Positions 57,809 through 64,000 of a stretch of 64,000 bases of DNA are shown in pieces; positions within the stretch are counted from its first letter, which is position 1; each line of letters starts with the position of its first letter. The notes under the pieces were generated by a model. It ran no database searches and had not been told where the DNA came from. It saw only the letters and a list, made by a program, of their open reading frames with translations. The stretch is from Saposhnikovia divaricata (lineage: Eukaryota > Streptophyta > Magnoliopsida > Apiales > Apiaceae). The translations under genes and the position numbers were made by a program. The stretch lies in the NCBI GenBank assembly GCA_036435485.1, contig CM071596.1:138595001-138659000 (forward strand). Direction: 5' to 3'.

Positions 57809-60800
57809 TCCGTTTGTCATTGCAGGGTGTTGAGCAGGTTGAACGAGTGACCTGGATCTTGGACAGTGAATGTTCGAGGCATATGACTGGTGACAGAACT
57901 CTGCTGACAAATGTGGTGGAGAAGGCCGGCCCAGTAGTTACCTTTGGAGATAACAGCAAAGGTAGAACTGATGGATATGGCAGACTTGAAGCTGGAAACG
58001 TTATCATTGATGAAGTCTCTTTTGTGAAAGGACTTGAGCACAATTTGCTCAGTGTCAGTCAATTCTGTGACAAAGGTTATGAAGTTCATTTCAACAAGAA
58101 GAATTGTCTAATTTCACACAAGAGACATGAAAAGCCACAATTGACAGGAGTTAGAAAAGGCAATCTGTACGTAGCCAATATGAACTCAGGAAGCACTAAA
58201 GAAATCACTTGCTTCTACACTAAAGCATCTAATGATGAGAGTTGGCTATGGCACAAGAAACTTTCTCATCTTAATTTTAAGACAATGAATTCTCTGGTTA
58301 AAAGAGAGTTGGTGAGAGGTTTGCCTTCAATGGAATTCACTCAAGAAGGACTTTGTGATGCATGTCAAAAAGGCAAGATAAAAAGGGTAAGTCACAGGAG
58401 CACTGACACATCTTCAATAACTGAACCATTACAATTACTTCATATGGATTTGTTTGGTCCAGTTAATGTGATGTCTATGTCAAGGAAGAGATATGCTCTA
58501 GTGATTGTTGATGATTTTTCAAAATACACATGGGTCCTGTTTTTGAATTCTAAAGATGAGACTCCACAACTGGTGATTGATCACATCAAATTAATTGAGC
58601 GAGATTCTACGTATCCAGTGAGAGCTATAAGATCAGACAATGGAACTGAATTCAAGAATGCAGTTCTAAATGACTTCTGCACTGAGAAGGGTATAACCAG
58701 ACAATACTCAGCTCCAAGAACTCCTCAGCAAAATGGGGTAGTGGAAAGAAAGAATAGAACATTGATTGAAGCTGCACGTACTATGTTAAGTGAATCAAGG
58801 CTTCCATTGTACTTTTGGGCTGAAGCTGTCAATACTGCGTGCTATACCCAGAATCGAACTCTAATCAATAAAGATCAAATGAAGACACCCTATGAAATTA
58901 TGGCTGATAAGAAACCATCACTCAAATACTTTCATGTATTTGGGGCAAAGTGCTTTGTGCTTAAAGAAGGTGATGATCAAGGTGGTAAATTCGATACCAA
59001 AGCATTTGAAGCAATTTTTATTGGTTATTCAATGAGAGCATACAGGGTGTATGTGATAGATGAACAGAAGATGATGGAAAGTGTCAATGTAACATTTGAT
59101 GACACTAAACTCCCTAGTATCCAAACTGAGAATCCATCTGAGAAGCTATCTTTCGATGACATGACAGATACAGATTCAGATGATGACAATGCACCTGAGA
59201 TTTTTGCTGATGCTAATGACAACAATGATGATCAGGGTAATGGTGATGAAATCAATGATAGTAGTCAAAATTCCCCTGATTCTTCTAAACAATCATCATC
59301 TAGTCAACCTGGCAATAACTCAGGGGGAGAAAATGAAGGGTCAACTGGTCACACACAACATCACAATGAAGATCAAGGTGAATCATCAAGATCTAGTCTT
59401 CCCAGACAGACTGTTTGGAATAGAGCTCATCCTTTTGAGCTAATTATTGGTGATCCAGTTGTTGGTGTGAAGACTAGAAGAGCTTTTCAGAATCAATGTA
59501 ATTATCCAGGGTTTCTGTCTGAAATGGAACCTAAGAAAACTGAAGAAGCTCTTTCTGATCCTGATTGGGTGATTCCTATGCAAGATGAACTCAATCAATT
59601 TAAACAATAAGAAGTTTGGAAGCTGGTACCCAGACCTACAGACAGACCAGTGGTTGGCACTAGGTGGGTATTCAGAAACAAACTTGATGAAGATGGCACA
59701 GTGACGAGAAATAAAGCAAGACTGGTAGCAAAGGGTTACTCCCAATCTGAAGGCATTGATTATGATGAGACCTATGCTCCAGTGGCTAGACTTGAGGCCA
59801 TAAGAATATTCTTGGCATTCGCAGCATTTTCAAACTTTAAAGTTTATCAAATGGATGTCAAGAATGCTTTTTTGAATGGCAAGCTAGATGAAGAGGTTTA
59901 TGTAGAACAGCCCCCTGGCTTTGAAGATCCAGATTTAATTGACTATGTCTACTTCCTTTTCAAGGCTGTCTATGGTCTTTAGCAAGCACCAAGGAAATGG
60001 TATGACACTCTCTCTGAATTTTTAATTGAAAATGGTTTTGTTAGAGGTGTCATAGACAAAACTCTCTTCACAAAGAAACATAAGAATGATACAATTCTAG
60101 TCCAAGTCTATGTGGACGATATAATATTTGGGTCTACTAATGATCTGTTGTGCAAGAAATTTGCTAAGTTAATGCAGGGTAAATTTGAAATGAGCATGAT
60201 GGGTGAGCTGAAGTTCTTTCTTGGATTGCAAATAAGTCAAAGGACAGATGGAATATTTATCTGTCAATCCAAGTATGTCAAAGAGCTTCTCAAGAAGTAT
60301 CAAATGGAGGACTCATCTTCAGCAAGAACACCATCATCTACTGCTGTTAAATTTGGAGCATGTGAAAATTCTGCTAAGGTAGATATCACAAGCTACAGAG
60401 GTATGATAGGCTCATTACTTTACCTTACTGCAAGTAGACCTGATATTATGCATGCTACATGCTTGTGTGCAAGGTTCCAAGCGGATCCTACAGATGTGCA
60501 TCTCATTGCTGTTAAACGAATCTTGAGATATCTTAAGGGTACTCCAAATTTAGGAATTTGGTACCCTAAAGAATCTGGTTTTAATCTTGTTGGATATACA
60601 GATTCAGACTATGCAGGAAGTGTTGTAGATAGAAAGAGCACCTCTGGGAGTTGTCAATTCCTAGGTGGCAGGTTGGTTTACAACTCTACAGCCGAAGCTG
60701 AATACATAGCTGCTGGAAGCTGTTGCGCTCAGATCTTGTGGATCAGAAATCAGCTACGGGATTATGGCTTTGTACTTGACAAGATTCCTATCCTGTGTGA

Positions 60801-61029
60801 TAATACAAGTGCCATAGTAATCTCCAACAATCCTGTGCAGCACACGAGAACAAAGCACATTGACATCAGGTATCATTTTATTCGAGAGCATGTCATGAAT
60901 GGTACTGTGGAGTTATTTTTTGTACCCACAGAAGAACAAACAACAGATATTTTTACTAAGTCTCTTGACGAATCCACATTCACCAGAATTGTTGGTGAAT
61001 TGGGTATGTTAAACAGTCCTAATAATTAA
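57766..61029 (+). pseudogene. Copia-2 pol: protease, integrase, reverse transcriptase, RNase H, with two stops
   Basis: The Copia pol, open from 57,766 in the frame one base behind gag, with which it overlaps for 43 bp. Protease: WILDSECSRHMTGD, in which the catalytic D-S-G has become D-S-E. Integrase: zinc finger (WHKKLSHLN...CDACQKGK), core with LHMDLFGP, IRSDNGTEF and NGVVERKNRT (the D, D, E triad is present), then GAKCFV. An acidic Ser/Asn-rich linker follows (59,150-59,400). Reverse transcriptase: GTRWVFRNKLDEDG, KARLVAKGYSQ, QMDVKNAFLNG and YVDDIIFGS. RNase H: YTDSDYAGS, STAEAEYIA, CDNTSAI, HTRTKHIDIRYHFIRE. Stops lie at 59,608-59,610 (before EVWKLV) and 59,980-59,982 (in AVYGL-stop-QAPRKW). 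The final ORF is 60,112-61,029. It is recently decayed: one long frame with few lesions. Confidence 0.92.
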
Positions 61030-61065
61030 ACTAGTTAATATCTGAGGTTTGATCTTTAATAATTT

Positions 61066-61111
61066 ACAAGTGATTATTTTGTGAATATTTTCTGATTTAA
61101 ATCACTTGTAT
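61066..61111. repeat. Inverted repeat after Copia-2 pol
   Basis: ACAAGTGAT and ATCACTTGT separated by about 28 AT-rich bases form a stem-loop. It lies at the border of the GC-rich segment that follows. Confidence 0.6.
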
Positions 61112-61425
61112 AGACGCTTCTCCAGCTCTCGCAAGAGTTGTTTGGGAGTCGTCCTCGGAGGGACTTCCCGAATGACCGTACCGAGGAATTCTATTTTCTT
61201 CGGGGCTCGAGAGATGGAATGGTAACTGGTCTTGCCCTTTTGCTTGGCATGTTGTAGGAATAGGCTGTGAAGCCAGATAGTGAAGTTCGAAGGAGCTTCG
61301 CGGATGGGAGGAGGGCGAGAGCTGAGCCCGCACGCTCTATGCTAGAGTTGCACGTGTGGGAAAGAGACAGATTGGAGCTCGGATAGGTTCTCTGGAGCAG
61401 ACTTAGGGGACTAACCTGGGATAAT
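61112..61425. other. GC-rich segment of organelle-like appearance
   Basis: About 310 bp with roughly half G+C, in clear contrast to the very AT-rich DNA on either side. It includes GAGCCCGCACGCTCTATGCT and GGGAAAGAGACAGATTGGAG. The composition and wording resemble plant mitochondrial intergenic DNA, so a small nuclear copy of mitochondrial DNA is possible. I cannot name a gene in it. A 78-codon minus-strand open frame (61,097-61,333) spans most of it but matches nothing I know. Confidence 0.35.
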
Positions 61426-62760
61426 AGCCCTTTTCTTCGTACCTTTTTATTTTATCAACTTTCTTGCTTGTTAATTCTTAAATCATTGTCATTATCTTCT
61501 TAATATTTTCCTACTTCCTTCTTTTAATTTTAGAATAATTTTATTTTCTCTAAAAATATTTTTCTCAAATTTTACAAGTGGAAATTAGTGAGAAATCTAT
61601 TTTTGTTGAAAATTCCTTTTGAATATTTGTGATCTTTTAATAAATCATATTTTCTTTGAAAATAATTTTCTGATAAGAAAGTCATTTTATTCGAAAATAT
61701 ATATAGATTTATTAATTTGCTACAAATGTTTATGTAAATAGTTAATATTTTATTCAATATTTTGTAGTGTTTGTTCTTCTGTTATTAATGTGTTAATTCC
61801 GTCAAAAGGACAACTTATGGTATTTTTAGTATTTTATATTTTCTATTTAGTTATTTTAAGTAGTTATATTGTTGTAGATATTTTTCTAAATTATTATCTT
61901 TTATCTTCAATATTCTGTAAATATTATTAATACAGTTATTTTTGCATTTAAAAAAAATTAATAAAAATAAAAATTAATAAAAATAAAAAATTTGTTTGTA
62001 AATTATTAAGTTATGTATATTATTATTTTTATGTTAATTCAAATTTTTCTTCTTTGTTTAGTTTTATTTGAATTTTTCTTTTCTTATAGTTTTTATTTTG
62101 TATAATTATTATGTATATTATTTCTTATTTTTGTATATTCTTTTTCATGTGTATATAAATAGTTTGTATAGTTTTTAGAGTTTAGTCACTATACTTGTAA
62201 AACTTACAAATAGGTCACTGTACTTGGTTCTTTTGTTGTTCTTCTTATTAACACACACAAAACCTGCAGTTTAAGTATAAATCTTTGTTTTGTGATTGCT
62301 GTTAACAGATCTTCGTGTTAAGGACTTAACAATTGACCAATGTTGGTATCAAATTGGTATGTGTCTATACAATTGGTTAGGAACTAATGTTTGATTTTCA
62401 GGATCTAACAATTGGAAGACAAGACCTCTCAAGTGCTAACAATTTCTAATAGTTGGTATCTATCTTACAGGACCTAAAACATGATAAAATAGTTTTGTTT
62501 GTATTGGTTTAAACATTAACTTACATTAATTCGATTAATTTTTATTAATTGAATTTTTGCCCTTGTTTTTGTTTAGTAAAACAAACTTAAGATCTCTTTA
62601 ACTTCCGAAATTCAAAATCTCTTCTACAGCTATGATTGCTTACATTGTAAATCTTTTGAAATCACAACTGTACATCATTTCACTTAAGATAATTGCAATA
62701 TTTTCTCAAAAAACTTTTCAATGTTAAAAATGCATTCTATCTCTATATTGCTCATATTCT
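61426..62760 (+). other. AT-rich non-coding region of Copia-2
   Basis: About 1.3 kb of strongly AT-rich sequence with long T and A runs and no open frame worth reporting. Near 62,300-62,460 words such as AACAATTG and TTGGTATC recur several times. It belongs to the long region between pol and the 3' LTR where Sireviruses may carry an envelope-like frame; none is readable here. Confidence 0.5.
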
Positions 62761-63480
62761 GTGATGCAGGTTCATCTACATGAAATTTTGTATTCTCACA
62801 TGTTTAGTCAAAAGGTTGTATACCCAACAACTTTTATCCCAGACTACAGTCTAGAGGTCATCTACATGGAAGTTACCTATCAGACTAGAGGTCATCAGGG
62901 AGTAACTGCACTTGATGCAGCAAACAGGGATGTGTGGGATATTCAGTTGGAGAGTCACTACCTTATACACTAATCAAAATATTTCATATGCACAAGTGAG
63001 ATTGCACACACTAAGGATGAATTGACGGAAACCTGTAATCCAACCATTTTACGGTTAGGATTATAAGTTAAAGGTTCTTTAATGAACTGATTGTCTTCAC
63101 AGACCTCGAGAGAAGATATTGATCTCAAATGCAAAATTCAACAAGATCATTATCTAACTCCCCATAGGGAACATCTCTGGATCCTGCGGGTAACGGATCC
63201 GACATAGGTGCGGATCGACAACTTGTGAACTATGATTCAGATTTTACCTGCTGAGTTTAACAAGGTGATGTCTTCACAGACATTAGAAGGAAACCTTGAT
63301 CTCAATGCTAAATTTATAGATCATTGTTTACCTTCTCAGAACTCAAATCTGAAAACCCTAAAAAGGGAAATTAGCAACTTGTAGATTATGACTCAGATTC
63401 GTCTGACGAGTCCAACGAGGATTTGGGATTTGCGAACTCCCATTGCACCACCAATGACCTCTCTAGAAGGGGCTATGGTG
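62761..63480 (+). other. Post-pol region of Copia-2 with a diverged tandem duplication
   Basis: A 70-codon open stretch (62,761-62,973; FIPDYSLEVIYMEVTYQTRG) has no family I can name. Downstream two related blocks of about 170 bp follow each other. GTCTTCACAGACCTCGAGAG...TTGATCTCAAATG (63,090) corresponds to GTCTTCACAGACATTAGAAG...TTGATCTCAATG (63,268). AACTTGTGAACTATGATTCA (63,221) corresponds to AACTTGTAGATTATGACTCA (63,375). In one frame the second block reads DYDSDSSDESNEDLGF, an acidic segment. It may be the remnant of an extra frame. Confidence 0.45.
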
Positions 63481-63782
63481 ATATTTCTTTGCAGGTACAC
63501 TAACGGATGTTGGAGCTATGAGTGATATGAGTGAAACATTAGTGAGCAAGAGTGTAAACACAGAGAGAAGTGAGACACTCAACTCAAATGAGTGGAGAGA
63601 AGAGTGAAACACTTGTGAGGTACACTAAACACTATCACACACTCACAGTAAGGAAGAAAATGAAACTTCCTTTCTAACAAAGCTTTATCAATTGATTCAA
63701 TGTACTCTTACGATTGGTATACATTGGTAACAATTTGGTATCAACTACTTTGTCAATTAGTTGAATGGAGGATTCCTCAACT

Positions 63783-63955
63783 AAGGGGGAGAGATATATT
63801 GAAAAAGATAATTCAAGTTAAAGCTTACCTTAGTAGGATATACTCAACTAAGGGGGAGAAGTATTGGGGTACAAGTAAAAGAAGAGTCAGTTAGAAAGGG
63901 GGAGCAGTAAAGACTGTGCTTAGAATGAGAAGCAAGTCTAGTTTCTAAGGGGGAG
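63783..63955 (+). repeat. Iterated polypurine tracts of Copia-2
   Basis: Four perfect copies of AAGGGGGAG at 63,783, 63,850, 63,896 and 63,947, spaced 46-67 bp. Multiple tracts of this kind before the 3' LTR are a known Sirevirus feature; the last serves as plus-strand primer. They predict that the 3' LTR begins shortly beyond the right edge. Confidence 0.88.
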
Positions 63956-64000
63956 CCTTAGATGAAGAAGCAAAAGAACTTTCATTTGTTAAGAAAGTGG

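Larger units (their letters stand above)
53421..64000 (+). mobile_element. Copia-2: Sirevirus-type Ty1/Copia retrotransposon, 3' LTR beyond the window
   Basis: The only plus-strand element of the window. In order it has a 5' LTR (53,421-55,232), a tRNA-Met primer site, gag, pol (protease, integrase, reverse transcriptase, RNase H in Copia order), a long 3' region of about 3 kb, and four iterated AAGGGGGAG polypurine tracts at the very end. The long gag with extra cysteine motif, the long region after pol and the iterated tracts are Sirevirus traits. Gag has one stop and pol two. It inserted into the 5' LTR of chromovirus A. Confidence 0.9.

Noticed and set aside
1..64000. Search for an undescribed multi-gene system such as a host gene cluster or defence locus
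   Set aside because: Every coding stretch long enough to judge belongs to a transposable element or is a decayed remnant. I found no set of neighbouring host genes.

Overview
The window looks like nuclear DNA of a eudicot plant and consists almost entirely of transposable elements nested inside one another. I found no intact host gene, no rRNA or tRNA gene, no CRISPR array and no bacterial-type operon. The evidence for a plant is Sirevirus-type Ty1/Copia elements with tRNA-Met primer sites, Tekay-type chromoviruses with LTRs of about 3.7-4.7 kb, an En/Spm-type CACTA transposon with an intron-containing TNP2 gene, an Athila/Tat-type gag, and a tRNA-derived SINE. An asterid, perhaps Apiales, is only an impression and cannot be proven from the sequence.

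Layout, left to right. 1-7,338: 5' part of a minus-strand chromovirus (D; internal remnant plus a 4.7 kb LTR). 7,339-13,705: the 5' part of a CACTA element, broken by D; it carries a TNP2 transposase gene and a second multi-exon gene with a PB1-like domain. 13,706-21,823: minus-strand Sirevirus Copia-1 (gag and 5' LTR). The CACTA element sits in its pol, and a 4.6 kb solo chromovirus LTR sits inside its gag (16,091-20,675, duplication AATTC). 21,824-53,420: an old minus-strand chromovirus A. It is split by Copia-1, by an Athila/Tat-type gag-protease element (22,411-32,961, duplication GTGGC, itself carrying a chromovirus fragment E) and by a complete younger chromovirus BC (34,506-47,956, duplication ATTTA). 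One LTR of BC carries a SINE with a 19-bp duplication. 53,421-64,000: plus-strand Sirevirus Copia-2 inserted in the 5' LTR of A. It has its 5' LTR, gag, pol and iterated polypurine tracts; its 3' LTR lies beyond the window.

Relative ages follow from the nesting. A is oldest; Copia-1, Copia-2, the Athila-like element and BC lie inside it; the solo LTR and CACTA lie inside Copia-1; E lies inside the Athila-like element; D lies inside CACTA; the SINE lies inside BC. The retrotransposon genes are broken by stops, frameshifts or deletions. The two CACTA genes are the only ones that read as possibly functional, and the second is cut at its 3' end by D. I do not see a new defence or metabolic system. 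The most unusual material is the PB1-like companion gene of the CACTA element, the iterated short motifs inside the LTRs, a gag-protease-only element with a duplicated domain, a chimeric chromovirus interior and two GC-rich islands of foreign appearance.
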